From positions 1-15,406 of the forward strand of contig JAITIS010000013.1 in NCBI GenBank assembly GCA_031279305.1: a DNA stretch of 15,406 bases, written 5' to 3'. Shown piece after piece: positions 1-6,972 of this stretch. Within the stretch, counting starts at the first letter, position 1; every line of letters starts with the position of its first letter. The notes under the pieces were generated by a model. The model was given only the letters and a program-made list of their open reading frames with translations. It did no database searches and had not been told where the DNA came from. The position numbers and the translations under genes were made by a program. This DNA is from Candidatus Margulisiibacteriota bacterium. Lineage in GTDB: Bacteria > Margulisbacteria > Termititenacia > Termititenacales > Termititenacaceae.

Positions 1-1101
1 GGCGCGCTTTGGCTGTTTTATGCTTTTGGACAAAAACATTTTGGCCGGGCGGCCGCTCTGTATTCCACCGCAATCTTATTGACCTCGCTGATGTTTTTTT
101 ATCAAACCGCCTCGCCGATGCTGGACATCCCTATGTTATTTTTTCTGCTTTTAGGCCAGCTCCTCGCTTTTCAATATCTGCGCACGGACAGACCGGGCTA
201 TCTGCACGGACTGGGTTTGGCGGCGGGCTTCGGCTTTTTGACCAAAGGCCTGCTGCCAGCGGCGCTGCCATTTCTCACGGCCGTTTTGTATCTGGCGGCG
301 GCGCGCGGAAAACACGCCAAAACGAAAGGGCTGTTCCGGCAGGCTGGACGGCTGGTCATAGCCGGAATTATTTTTTTGCTCATCTGTTCTATCTGGCTCA
401 TTCCGCAGTTCAAAAATCACGGCTGGGAATTTGGCCGCGCGCTGTATCGCGAGAATATCGAAAGATTTTTTCATCCTATCGACGAAACCGGCGGCTACCG
501 CGAGGTATCATCCGGCACACAAATCGATCCGCAGCTAAATGTTCTTTATCTCTGGCTGGGATTTCTGCCGTGGAGTCCGCTGATTATCCCGGCTGTTCAC
601 GCCGCGTATAAAAATAATTATTGGGGGCGCAGGCCGGAAATTTTATTTATGCTCTGCTGGTTTTTTCTGGTCTTGTTTTTAACCTCTGTGTCCGGCCACT
701 ACAAAGGCCCCAGGTATTTACTGCCGCTGTTCCCGCCGCTGGGTCTTTTGTGCGGAGCTTTTTTAACCTCTCCGTCCGCCGGCCGGTATGCCAAATTTAT
801 CTCTCTGGCTTTTTTCTGGACGGGGATCGCTTTTGCCGGCCTCGCCGCGGCGCTGCCTTTTATTAAATACACGCACGGCGAGGAAGTTTATCTGCCGGTA
901 GTTCTGCCGTTTTTAATCTATTTTACGGTTTGTTTATTCGGCTCCGCGCTGGCTTTTCGCCAAAACCGCGGCGCGCGGTTTACGATTTACAGCGCGTTAG
1001 TCAGTTACATTATTTTATTCACCTGCGCGGCGGTATTTTTACCGGGCATTCAATTCCCGGAAAAATACGCCGACCCGCAGGCGAGAAAACTCCTGAATTA
1101 A
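1..1101 (+). CDS. ArnT/PMT-like membrane glycosyltransferase, 5'-truncated by the window edge
   Basis: The frame is open from base 1, so the gene begins outside the window; 366 residues and a TAA stop remain. The visible part is a string of hydrophobic segments with short loops. Two features are typical of the polyisoprenyl-phosphate-sugar transferases of the ArnT/PMT (GT39/GT83) group: a 'QTASPMLDIP' stretch followed by a helix and 'LTKGLLPAALP' (early helices), and 'SGHYKGPRYLLPLFPPLGLL' near the start of the C-terminal third. These enzymes move a sugar from a lipid carrier onto a protein or lipid A at the outer face of the inner membrane. Family members run to roughly 500-550 residues, so about 150 N-terminal residues are missing, including the first periplasmic loop with the catalytic acidic residues. 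Donor and acceptor cannot be predicted. The only start in view (79) is internal. The gene ends 12 bases from a convergent gene with no obvious terminator between them. Confidence 0.82.
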   Translation, partial: GALWLFYAFGQKHFGRAAALYSTAILLTSLMFFYQTASPMLDIPMLFFLLLGQLLAFQYLRTDRPGYLHGLGLAAGFGFLTKGLLPAALPFLTAVLYLAAARGKHAKTKGLFRQAGRLVIAGIIFLLICSIWLIPQFKNHGWEFGRALYRENIERFFHPIDETGGYREVSSGTQIDPQLNVLYLWLGFLPWSPLIIPAVHAAYKNNYWGRRPEILFMLCWFFLVLFLTSVSGHYKGPRYLLPLFPPLGLLCGAFLTSPSAGRYAKFISLAFFWTGIAFAGLAAALPFIKYTHGEEVYLPVVLPFLIYFTVCLFGSALAFRQNRGARFTIYSALVSYIILFTCAAVFLPGIQFPEKYADPQARKLLN

Positions 1102-1113
1102 AAACATTTCAAT

Positions 1114-1746
1114 TTATTCGATACGCGTTTCGGTTTGGCAATAACGATAAAATGCTTGCGCGTTTTGATTGCCATTCATAAGCACCGCCGTAGATGGATT
1201 GCTCGGATTTAAAATGTTAGCCCCGATCCAGTTAACAAACTCATCATAACCGTCTACCCGGTAAGCACGAACTGGCCATATGCCTTCTTGATAAGTGTGG
1301 CTACGCACAAGCACTCTTGTCATCGTGCTTATCTGCAGGGATTCTCCAAACTTGGCAGTTTGAACCGACGGACAGGCAATATGCTGACCTCTTACATTTA
1401 AGGTAAATGTTTTGCGCTGAAACCGGGCGGTCAGCTCTTTGTCCCCGTCCATCGTCAGGTCTCTGACCGCGTCCGTGTTCCCGTCATCCCAAGCCACGAA
1501 CTCCCAGCCGTGGACAGGAACCGCCTCTGCCCGCGCAATTTCTTCTCCTTCGCCTTTAATCTTAATAAGGCAAGCTACGTTCACCGTGCATTCTGCCGGA
1601 AGAGCGGCCGTCTCATCGGCCGCCCTGATAACGCTGGCCGCCACCCGGAATGCCGGATTTTCGTTAGGAATTTCCGCCGGTATTTCCGGCGTGGCAGGAG
1701 ATGAATTTTCCCGCGCCTCTCTGGCTGCCGTGCCGCAGCCGGTCAC
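1114..1746 (-). pseudogene. InlB-repeat lipoprotein-like gene with missing signal peptide (probable remnant)
   Basis: This is a 210-residue frame starting at GTG 1746. Residues about 54-110 match the divergent InlB B-repeat pattern seen in bacterial surface proteins: an amphipathic strand, 'GWEFVAWDDGN', then 'DLTMDGDKELTARF'. A second, incomplete repeat seems to begin at 'TFTLNVRG'. The N terminus reads V-T-G-C-G, which fits a lipobox cleavage site, but nothing hydrophobic precedes it: the frame is open for only ten more codons (LFCARKNSIA) before a TAA at 1777-1779. The next frame upstream reads GTG (1767-1769) V-L-G-K-I-L and then stops at 1749-1751, so a one-base indel near 1752 could have separated a short signal peptide from the lipobox. 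The C-terminal half is visibly less GC-rich than its neighbours. It may instead be an intact cytoplasmic protein with a GTG start, but that is unusual for this repeat type. The frame itself is convincing; the pseudogene status is inference. Confidence 0.55.
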
Positions 1747-1778
1747 CGCTATAGAATTTTTCCGAGCACAAAATAATT

Positions 1779-1834
1779 ACCCTGCTCCGAGCTAAAATAT
1801 GCCTCTGCGCTGGACAATTACAGGAAAGCAGGGT
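1779..1834. repeat. 8-bp inverted repeat between the lipoprotein remnant and folP
   Basis: ACCCTGCT at 1779-1786 is the reverse complement of AGCAGGGT at 1827-1834, with a 40-base loop. On the plus strand it is followed by TTTG, so it is at most a poor terminator. The 10-mer GCTAAAATAT also occurs twice nearby, at 1791-1800 and 1847-1856; the second copy carries the proposed folP -10 box. Significance unknown. Confidence 0.3.
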
Positions 1835-1845
1835 TTTGCGTATTC

Positions 1846-1860
1846 TGCTAAAATATTAAA
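1846..1860 (+). promoter_or_regulatory. Extended -10 promoter of folP, predicted leaderless
   Basis: TGCTAAAAT at 1846-1854 fits the extended -10 consensus (TGnTAnAAT). No convincing -35 box lies 17 bases upstream. The hexamer ends exactly six bases before the ATG at 1861, which would place +1 at the A of the start codon. There is no Shine-Dalgarno sequence before the ATG. The aroC and ychF promoters have identical geometry. Confidence 0.5.
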
Positions 1861-3051
1861 ATGCTCTGCCCGCTGACCATAAGCTCCGAACAAGACCTGC
1901 AGCGCGAAATGCTGGCCGCCGGCTGCAGCGCGGAAGGCGCGCGCTATATGCGGGACAAGCTCTCCGCGCTCGCCCTGAAAATAACCGGCTTGACCGGCTC
2001 CTGCGCTTTGATCCTCAAAGAAGAAGCCCTGTCCGCCGGAGCGGAATGCGCCCTGCCCCGCGCGGTTATTCTTAAGCCGCGGGCAAAATACAGCGCGCTG
2101 CTTTTCGGCACCAGACAGCAGATAAAAAAAATCCAGAACAAAATCCGCGGGCAGGCTTTTAGCGAGCTGCGCGCGCTGGCCGGGGAGCTAAAAAAATTCA
2201 GCGCGGAGCCGCCGCCTCTTAAAACGCCTATCCTGCTGGGCATCCTCAATGTCACGCCGGATTCTTTTTTTGACGGCGGACGGCACAACACGCCGGAAAA
2301 AGCGGCGGCGCGCGGGCTGGCGCTGCTCAAAGCCGGGGCGCGGATTATCGATATCGGCGGCGAGAGCACCCGCCCCGGCGCGCCGGAAATCAGCGCGGCG
2401 GAAGAACTGCGGCGGACTATTCCGGTCATTCAATCCCTGCTGGCCAAAAAACCGCGCGCGGTCATCTCCATCGACACGACCAAAAAAGCAGTCGCGCGGG
2501 CCGCGGTCAAAGCCGGAGCCCGGATCATCAATGATATTTCGGGCCTGACCCGCGAGCCATTGCTGGCCGCTGTCGCCGCGCGGTATAAAACGGACATTAT
2601 TCTCCAGCACCGCAGCGGCAGTTCGCGGACAATGCAGCGCAAAATTAACTACCCGGATTTACTAACCGATATTTTGCATTTTCTGCAAAACAGCATCGCC
2701 GCGGCGCAAAATTACGGCGTGCCGCTAAAAAAAATTATTGTCGATCCGGGCATCGGTTTCGGCAAAACCACAGCGCAAAATTTATATCTGCTGAAAAATC
2801 TGCGGGCTTTCCGCGCCTTAGGCTGCCGGGTGCTGGTCGGCGCCTCGCGCAAATCGGTTATCGGCAATACACTGAAGCGTCCGGCAGATCAGCGGCTGGC
2901 CGGCACTATCGCCACCAGCATAGCCGGGTATTTAGGCGGCGCGGATTATCTGCGCGTGCACGATATTCGGGAAAATCTGGACGCGGTAAAAATGTTTAAC
3001 GCAGTCTGCTCCGCGCGTATTTTGCCGCCGCGCGGCGCCGGAGCGCCGTAA
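1861..3051 (+). CDS. folP: Dihydropteroate synthase with N-terminal extension
   Basis: This enzyme joins p-aminobenzoate to 6-hydroxymethyl-dihydropterin pyrophosphate to make dihydropteroate in folate synthesis (cytoplasm). The 396-residue product has the whole TIM-barrel signature: ILNVTPDSFFDGG (about 127-140), DIGGESTRPGA (about 164-174), SIDTT (about 203-207), NDISG (about 224-228), DPGIGFGKT (about 295-303), GASRK (about 327-331) and RVHDIREN near the end. The usual H-M-R-G-x-P-x-x-M-Q loop reads HRSGSSRTMQ. Stand-alone enzymes are about 270-290 residues, so the first 120 residues are an extra domain of unknown role with no recognised motif; similar extensions occur in some anaerobes. 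The ATG at 1861 is the first start in the frame and fits the predicted leaderless promoter. folK starts on the base after the TAA, so the two consecutive-step enzymes are co-translated. Confidence 0.95.
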   Translation: MLCPLTISSEQDLQREMLAAGCSAEGARYMRDKLSALALKITGLTGSCALILKEEALSAGAECALPRAVILKPRAKYSALLFGTRQQIKKIQNKIRGQAFSELRALAGELKKFSAEPPPLKTPILLGILNVTPDSFFDGGRHNTPEKAAARGLALLKAGARIIDIGGESTRPGAPEISAAEELRRTIPVIQSLLAKKPRAVISIDTTKKAVARAAVKAGARIINDISGLTREPLLAAVAARYKTDIILQHRSGSSRTMQRKINYPDLLTDILHFLQNSIAAAQNYGVPLKKIIVDPGIGFGKTTAQNLYLLKNLRAFRALGCRVLVGASRKSVIGNTLKRPADQRLAGTIATSIAGYLGGADYLRVHDIRENLDAVKMFNAVCSARILPPRGAGAP

Positions 3052-3531
3052 ATGCGGCAACATGCGCGCTCCGCCCAAAATTGTTTTATCGGTCTGGGAT
3101 CCAATCTCGGCGACCGCGGGCAAAACCTGCGCCGGGCCCTGGCCGAACTGGAGAAATTGTCCGGCACAAAAATATTAAAAGTTTCCGCTTTTTACGACAC
3201 CGCGCCGGTCGGCTACCGCGAGCAAAACCGTTTCTTAAACGCCGCGGCGCAACTGGAGACTGATTTAACTCCGCTAGAATTATTAGCCAAAACCAAAGCC
3301 ATAGAGAAAAAATTGGGGCGTGAAACCAGTTTCAAATGGGGGCCGCGGGTTATCGATATAGACATCCTAGCCTACGGCGGGCAGATCATCGATGCGGAAG
3401 GCCTGCGCATCCCTCATCTGGAGCTGTCGGCCCGCCGGTTTGTGCTGGAGCCGCTCGCCGAGATCGCGCCGGATTATATCGACGCGCGGAGCCAAAAAAC
3501 TTACAAACAACTGCTCAAATTATTGTTATAA
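3052..3531 (+). CDS. folK: 2-amino-4-hydroxy-6-hydroxymethyldihydropteridine pyrophosphokinase
   Basis: HPPK transfers pyrophosphate from ATP to 6-hydroxymethyl-dihydropterin, making the substrate of the FolP encoded just before it. The 159 residues match the usual size. Motifs seen: GLGSNLGDR (14-22), the pterin-binding segment APVGYREQNRFLN (51-63) and the family signature KWGPRVIDIDIL (95-106) with both catalytic-site aspartates. The first ~8 residues (MRQHARSA) are extra compared with a typical start at the CFIGLGSN strand. The ATG follows the folP TAA directly, and a GGAG within the folP end lies 8 bases upstream, so translation is probably coupled. No folB or folE is present in the window. 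Confidence 0.95.
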   Translation: MRQHARSAQNCFIGLGSNLGDRGQNLRRALAELEKLSGTKILKVSAFYDTAPVGYREQNRFLNAAAQLETDLTPLELLAKTKAIEKKLGRETSFKWGPRVIDIDILAYGGQIIDAEGLRIPHLELSARRFVLEPLAEIAPDYIDARSQKTYKQLLKLLL

Positions 3532-3532
3532 T
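3524..3532 (+). promoter_or_regulatory. Perfect extended -10 box at the folK/tsaE junction
   Basis: TGTTATAAT matches TGnTATAAT exactly and overlaps the folK stop codon. No good -35 box sits 16-18 bases upstream (TTACAA at 3501 is 20 away). The predicted +1 is near 3539, giving a leader of about 25 bases before the tsaE ATG. It could let tsaE-tsaB be expressed apart from folP-folK. A nine-base match could also be chance in this AT-rich stretch. Confidence 0.4.
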
Positions 3533-3563
3533 TTATATTCAGCGCGGGATAGAACAAGTTTTT

Positions 3564-4031
3564 ATGAATATAACGATTGCCAGTCTGGAACAAACGGAAA
3601 AATTGGCCGCCGCCTGCGCTAAGATTCTGCGCCCCGGAACAGTTATCGCGTTAAACGGAGAACTGGGCGCCGGCAAAACTACTTTTACCAAAGCGCTGGT
3701 TCGCGCCTCCGGCGGCAAAGACACTGCAACCAGTCCGACTTTTGTTCTTTTGAATATTTATCAGGGCGGCCTCTATCCTGTTTATCATTTTGATTTTTAC
3801 CGGCTAGCTAGTCTGGCCGATCTGGAAAATATCGGCGGCCCGGAATTTATCCCGCCGCCCAGCGGCGTTGCGGTCATCGAATGGGCGGAAAAAATTCCGG
3901 ACATCCTGCCCGCTGATCATATCTCGGTAAATATTGCCGTCGAGGACGAAGAGCGGAGGATTTTTTCTTTTAGTTTTCTCGGCCAAACGCAGTTTTTGCA
4001 AAAAGAATTGGAGCGGCAATGGCTGTCTTAG
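3564..4031 (+). CDS. tsaE: tRNA t6A threonylcarbamoyladenosine biosynthesis ATPase TsaE
   Basis: TsaE is the small ATPase that resets the TsaB-TsaD complex during formation of t6A37 in ANN-decoding tRNAs. The 155 residues have the Walker A motif GELGAGKTT (32-40), the switch-like SPTF (57-60), the HFDFYRL motif (75-81) and IEWAEKI (105-111), all diagnostic. The frame is open further upstream, overlapping folK, but the ATG at 3564 gives the standard MNITIASLEQTEKLA start. No strong Shine-Dalgarno sequence precedes it. The last 13 bases overlap the start of tsaB, its functional partner. Confidence 0.95.
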   Translation: MNITIASLEQTEKLAAACAKILRPGTVIALNGELGAGKTTFTKALVRASGGKDTATSPTFVLLNIYQGGLYPVYHFDFYRLASLADLENIGGPEFIPPPSGVAVIEWAEKIPDILPADHISVNIAVEDEERRIFSFSFLGQTQFLQKELERQWLS

Positions 4032-4663
4032 GCTTCAATTTTGCCACGGAGAATCTGGGGCTGGCCGTTTCCCCGGACACATCCGGCGGCCCGGTTTTCG
4101 AAAAAATCTACCGCGGCCCGACTATCAAAGCCGAATTTCTGCTGGAATATTTGGACAAACTGCTTAAAGCAAATAATTTGAGCCTGCCGGACATTTCGCG
4201 CATCGGCACAGCCATAGGCCCCGGCGCGTTCACGGGACTGCGTCTGTCGCTGGTCACAGCCAAAACTCTCGCCCTGGAATTAAATATCCCGCTCGTGCCG
4301 GTCCCGACGCTGGCCGCGCTGGCACATCAATGCCAGAACGAAGCGCGGGGACAAAACATCCGGGTCATAATGGATGCCTGCCGCGGAGAATCCGCCGCCG
4401 CGCTTTTTGCCCCGGACTTGCGGCGGCTGGAGCCGGACCGCATCGTAAAAACCGCGGACGCGCCGCGCGAAAAAGACTGCGTCATTATCGAGAACCGGCC
4501 GGCCAAGGCGTTGTCCGTCTGCGCGCTGGCCGCACAGGCCGTAAAATTTTTATCCCGCGCGGAAATTTTATCCTTAGCGCCCGCTTATTCGCACGGTTCG
4601 CGGGTGAACAGCACGGCCAAGCCGGAGCTCCAGCACTTAAAGATCGGCCAAAATCACTCTTGA
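4019..4663 (+). CDS. tsaB: tRNA t6A biosynthesis protein TsaB
   Basis: TsaB is the non-catalytic ASKHA-fold partner that binds TsaD and, through it, TsaE. The 214 residues show the ASKHA start (VLGFNFATENLGLAV), the family hallmark IGPGAFTGLRLSLVTAK (66-82) and MDACRGE, a variant of the usual D-A-R-R-G-E. The C-terminal half is divergent, as is normal for TsaB. The ATG at 4019 lies inside the tsaE end, with a GGAG about 6 bases upstream, so the two are translationally coupled. tsaD and tsaC are not in the window. Confidence 0.92.
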   Translation: MAVLGFNFATENLGLAVSPDTSGGPVFEKIYRGPTIKAEFLLEYLDKLLKANNLSLPDISRIGTAIGPGAFTGLRLSLVTAKTLALELNIPLVPVPTLAALAHQCQNEARGQNIRVIMDACRGESAAALFAPDLRRLEPDRIVKTADAPREKDCVIIENRPAKALSVCALAAQAVKFLSRAEILSLAPAYSHGSRVNSTAKPELQHLKIGQNHS

Positions 4664-4689
4664 AATCTTTGCCGTCTCTTTACGATATA
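4660..4689 (+). promoter_or_regulatory. Candidate sigma70-type promoter for the 102-codon orphan gene
   Basis: TTGAAA (4660-4665), 18 bases, then GATATA (4684-4689), overlapping the tsaB stop codon. The leader to the ATG at 4722 would be about 25 bases and contains the strong Shine-Dalgarno site. Proposed from box matches only. Confidence 0.35.
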
Positions 4690-4711
4690 TAACTAGCCAT
4701 ATTTTTTTAAT

Positions 4712-4724
4712 GGAGGACAAAATG
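4712..4724 (+). promoter_or_regulatory. Ribosome binding site fixing the start of the orphan gene at 4722
   Basis: GGAGGA at 4712-4717 lies four bases before the ATG at 4722. The earlier in-frame ATG at 4710 overlaps this site and has only a T-run before it, so 4722 is the better start. Confidence 0.6.
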
Positions 4725-5030
4725 CTCAAGTCCTTTTCCGACCGGAGGAGCCCTGTCTCGGAAGAACGGTTCTTCGCGGAATATCCGGAGCTGGCGCAAG
4801 CTGTGACTGAGGCGAGGGACCGGCTGACGCCGGAAGAGTTAATCGAGGCGCAAAACATCCGCCGGATAGACAAAGTCGTATACAATTTTTCTAATCTTGC
4901 GCTGTTCAAGCAAAGCATCCGGCATTATTACGAAAATAAAACCGGGAGCCGCAGGGTAACGGATTATCTGCTCGCGCTAGAGATCCTGACCCGCGCGGCC
5001 TTTTTAACGTATGGCGAAATATTAGACTAA
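4722..5030 (+). CDS. Small orphan protein, 102 residues, function unknown
   Basis: I do not recognise this protein. It is charged and predicted mostly helical, with no cysteine pairs, signal peptide or membrane segment. It has an Arg/Glu-rich N-terminal half (ERFFAEYPELAQAVTEARDR, LTPEELIEAQNIRRIDKVV) and an aromatic C-terminal half (YNFSNLALFKQSIRHYYENK, YLLALEILTRAAFLTYGEIL). Codon and GC usage fit the neighbours, and a strong GGAGGA site supports expression. It follows tsaB with a possible promoter of its own, and its TAA overlaps the TAG of the convergent yugP-like gene. The size suggests a small helical, perhaps oligomeric, regulator or adaptor, but that is speculation. Confidence 0.75.
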   Translation: MLKSFSDRRSPVSEERFFAEYPELAQAVTEARDRLTPEELIEAQNIRRIDKVVYNFSNLALFKQSIRHYYENKTGSRRVTDYLLALEILTRAAFLTYGEILD

Positions 5031-5707
5031 TTTCGCCGGGAGTTGCGCAGGGCTATAAATCTTAGCATCTGCAAAACAGCCATCAGCGTGGCGGCCAGAT
5101 AGGTCAGCGCGGCCGCGCCCAAAACTTTTTGCGCGCCCGGCAGTTCCGTGGCGGCCAACAATCGGCGGTTTTTCAGCGCCGCCACCGCCCGGCGGCTGGC
5201 GTCCAGCTCCACCGGCAGGGTGATAAATGAAAAAGCCACGGCAAAAGCAAAAAAAATCAAGCCCAAGTCTATCAAAGGAGTTATGCCAAAAAACAACCCG
5301 GCAATAAAAAGCCACGGCCCCAGATTGGAGCCAAAATTCGCCGCGGGGAAAATGCTATTGCGCCACAAGAGCGGCATAAAACTTTTGGCGTGCTGGATAG
5401 CGTGGCCGGCCTCGTGCGCGGCGATGCCGTAAGCGGCTATCGAGGAGCTGCCGTAAACGCCTTGCGAGAGATTGAGCTGTTTGGCCCGCGGATCATAGTT
5501 GTCGGTCAGCTCGCCGGCGATCTGCTTCACCGGAATGTGCACGCCGTAATAAGCCATTATTTCCGCCGCGATCTCTTCGGCGGGCAGGCCTTTGCGCGCC
5601 GCGATCTTGGCGTAACGCCGGTAAGTAGAGCCGACCAGCCACTGCGCCAGCAAAGACAGGGCAAACACCGCCAGCACCGCAAACCAGAGAATTTCCGTAT
5701 AATCCAT
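5027..5707 (-). CDS. yugP: YugP-like membrane zinc metallopeptidase
   Basis: The 226 residues match the Zn_peptidase_2 (YugP) family. There is an N-terminal membrane helix (about 5-24), the zincin motif HEAGH (98-102) in 'YGIAAHEAGHAIQH', two further membrane segments (about 132-165), 'LPVELDASRRA' (about 164-173) whose glutamate is a likely third zinc ligand, and a final hydrophobic helix. The family is membrane-bound with a cytoplasmic-side active site; its substrates are poorly known. A strong AAAGGAGG at 5712-5719 lies 4 bases before the ATG. It lies 56 bases after dnaJ in the same direction, so it could belong to the heat-shock operon or use the TATAAT at 5752. A stress-linked membrane protease role is plausible but inferred from position only. 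Confidence 0.9.
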   Translation of the reverse strand: MDYTEILWFAVLAVFALSLLAQWLVGSTYRRYAKIAARKGLPAEEIAAEIMAYYGVHIPVKQIAGELTDNYDPRAKQLNLSQGVYGSSSIAAYGIAAHEAGHAIQHAKSFMPLLWRNSIFPAANFGSNLGPWLFIAGLFFGITPLIDLGLIFFAFAVAFSFITLPVELDASRRAVAALKNRRLLAATELPGAQKVLGAAALTYLAATLMAVLQMLRFIALRNSRRN

Positions 5708-5751
5708 AGAGCCTCCTTTTTTTAACCTGCCTATCTAGCCAAGGTTCCCTT

Positions 5752-5757
5752 ATTATA
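5752..5757 (-). promoter_or_regulatory. Possible -10 box upstream of yugP
   Basis: Minus-strand TATAAT just downstream of the dnaJ stop. The -35 position is only a T-run, so this is weak. It would let yugP be transcribed apart from dnaJ. No rho-independent terminator is visible in the dnaJ-yugP gap; the AACCT/AGGTT pair there has a 13-base loop and no U-tract on the minus strand. Confidence 0.3.
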
Positions 5758-5763
5758 TCCGTT

Positions 5764-6969
5764 TTATTCTTCCCAAAAAAATCCGCGCTGGCGACGCGGC
5801 TCAGCCTTTTTTTCTTCGCCGCGCAGAGCGGATGTCTTCACGTCTTTATTCGGCTGCACTATGTCATCATTCACCGCTTTGGCAAAATTTAAGAGCATAT
5901 CTTTTTGTTTGCCCGAAAGATTTTTGGGCACGGCAATATTTATTTTCAGGTAATGATCGCCGCGGGACGAGCTATTCACGGCCGGCAGGCCTTTGCCGCG
6001 CAGGCGCAAGATAGCGCTGGGCTGCGTTCCGGCCGGCACTTCGACCTTGATCTTTCCCGTGGCGGACTGAATATTGATCGTATCGCCCAGAGCCGCCTGC
6101 GCGTAAGACAAAGTGATCTGGCTGTACAAATCCTGCCCGTCGCGCTCAAAAACCGCGCTGTCCTCAACCTCTATATATATATACAGGTCGCCCGGCTGGC
6201 CGCCGCGCAGTCCCGTGTTGCCCGCGCCGGTGACCCGCAGGCGGATGCCGGTTTCCACCCCGGCGGGCACTTTGACTTTGACTTTATTGATCTTGCGCTC
6301 GCGGCCGGTGCCCTGACAGTGGGGGCAGGGGTCGGAAACGACCTTGCCCTCGCCCTGACAGTTAGGGCAGACGCCTACCTGCTCAAAAGAACCCAGAATA
6401 GTGTGCTGCACCATCCGCACCCGTCCGGTGCCGCCGCATTTGCCGCAGGCGGAGGGTTTTGTTCCGGCGCGCGAGCCGGTGCCGCCGCATTTGCCGCAGG
6501 CGACTAACTGCGGAATTTCCACCGTGTATTCTTTGCCGTTTACCGCCGCTTCAAAAGGCACGCGCAGATCGTAGCGCAGGTCGTCGCCGTTCTGCGCCCC
6601 GCCGCGCGAGCGTCTGCCGCCGCCGCGCCCGCCGAAGAAAGCCTCGAAAATATCCCCGGCAAAACCGCCCATATCGCCGCCGAAGCCTTGGGCAAAATCG
6701 CCAAAACCGCCAAAGCCTCCGCTGAAACCGCCGCCGCCAAAGCCGCTGCCGCTAAAAGCCGCCTCGCCGAATTGATCGTACTGCCGGCGCTTCTGCGGAT
6801 CGGACAGGGCTTCGTAGGCTTTTTGGATCTCCTTAAATTGCTCTTCGGCGCCGGCTTCTTTATTGACGTCGGGATGATATTTGCGCGCCAGACGGCGATA
6901 AGCCTTCTTTATCTCCTCGTCGCTGGCGGTTTTGGAGACACCCAGTGTTTCATAAAAATCTCTGGCCAT
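5764..6969 (-). CDS. dnaJ: Chaperone protein DnaJ (Hsp40)
   Basis: DnaJ delivers unfolded clients to DnaK and stimulates its ATPase. The 401-residue product has all class-I parts: J domain 1-70 with HPD at 32-34, a Gly/Phe-rich linker about 72-125, four zinc-finger CxxCxGxG repeats (starting about C158, C175, C201 and C215), two substrate-binding beta domains, and a basic tail ending RRQRGFFWEE. It begins just 3 bases after the dnaK stop; those three bases are a second TAA, so dnaK ends in tandem stops directly against the dnaJ ATG. Translation is probably coupled because no strong Shine-Dalgarno site is seen. A (TA)6 run at 6172-6183 lies in the coding sequence. Confidence 0.97.
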   Translation of the reverse strand: MARDFYETLGVSKTASDEEIKKAYRRLARKYHPDVNKEAGAEEQFKEIQKAYEALSDPQKRRQYDQFGEAAFSGSGFGGGGFSGGFGGFGDFAQGFGGDMGGFAGDIFEAFFGGRGGGRRSRGGAQNGDDLRYDLRVPFEAAVNGKEYTVEIPQLVACGKCGGTGSRAGTKPSACGKCGGTGRVRMVQHTILGSFEQVGVCPNCQGEGKVVSDPCPHCQGTGRERKINKVKVKVPAGVETGIRLRVTGAGNTGLRGGQPGDLYIYIEVEDSAVFERDGQDLYSQITLSYAQAALGDTINIQSATGKIKVEVPAGTQPSAILRLRGKGLPAVNSSSRGDHYLKINIAVPKNLSGKQKDMLLNFAKAVNDDIVQPNKDVKTSALRGEEKKAEPRRQRGFFWEE

Positions 6970-6972
6970 TTA

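Noticed and set aside
4710..4721. Earlier ATG for the 102-codon orphan gene
   Set aside because: It overlaps the GGAGGA site that serves the ATG at 4722 and has no ribosome binding site of its own.
5720..5745. AACCT/AGGTT pair after dnaJ as a terminator
   Set aside because: Stem of five with a large loop, and on the minus strand it is followed by A residues, not T.
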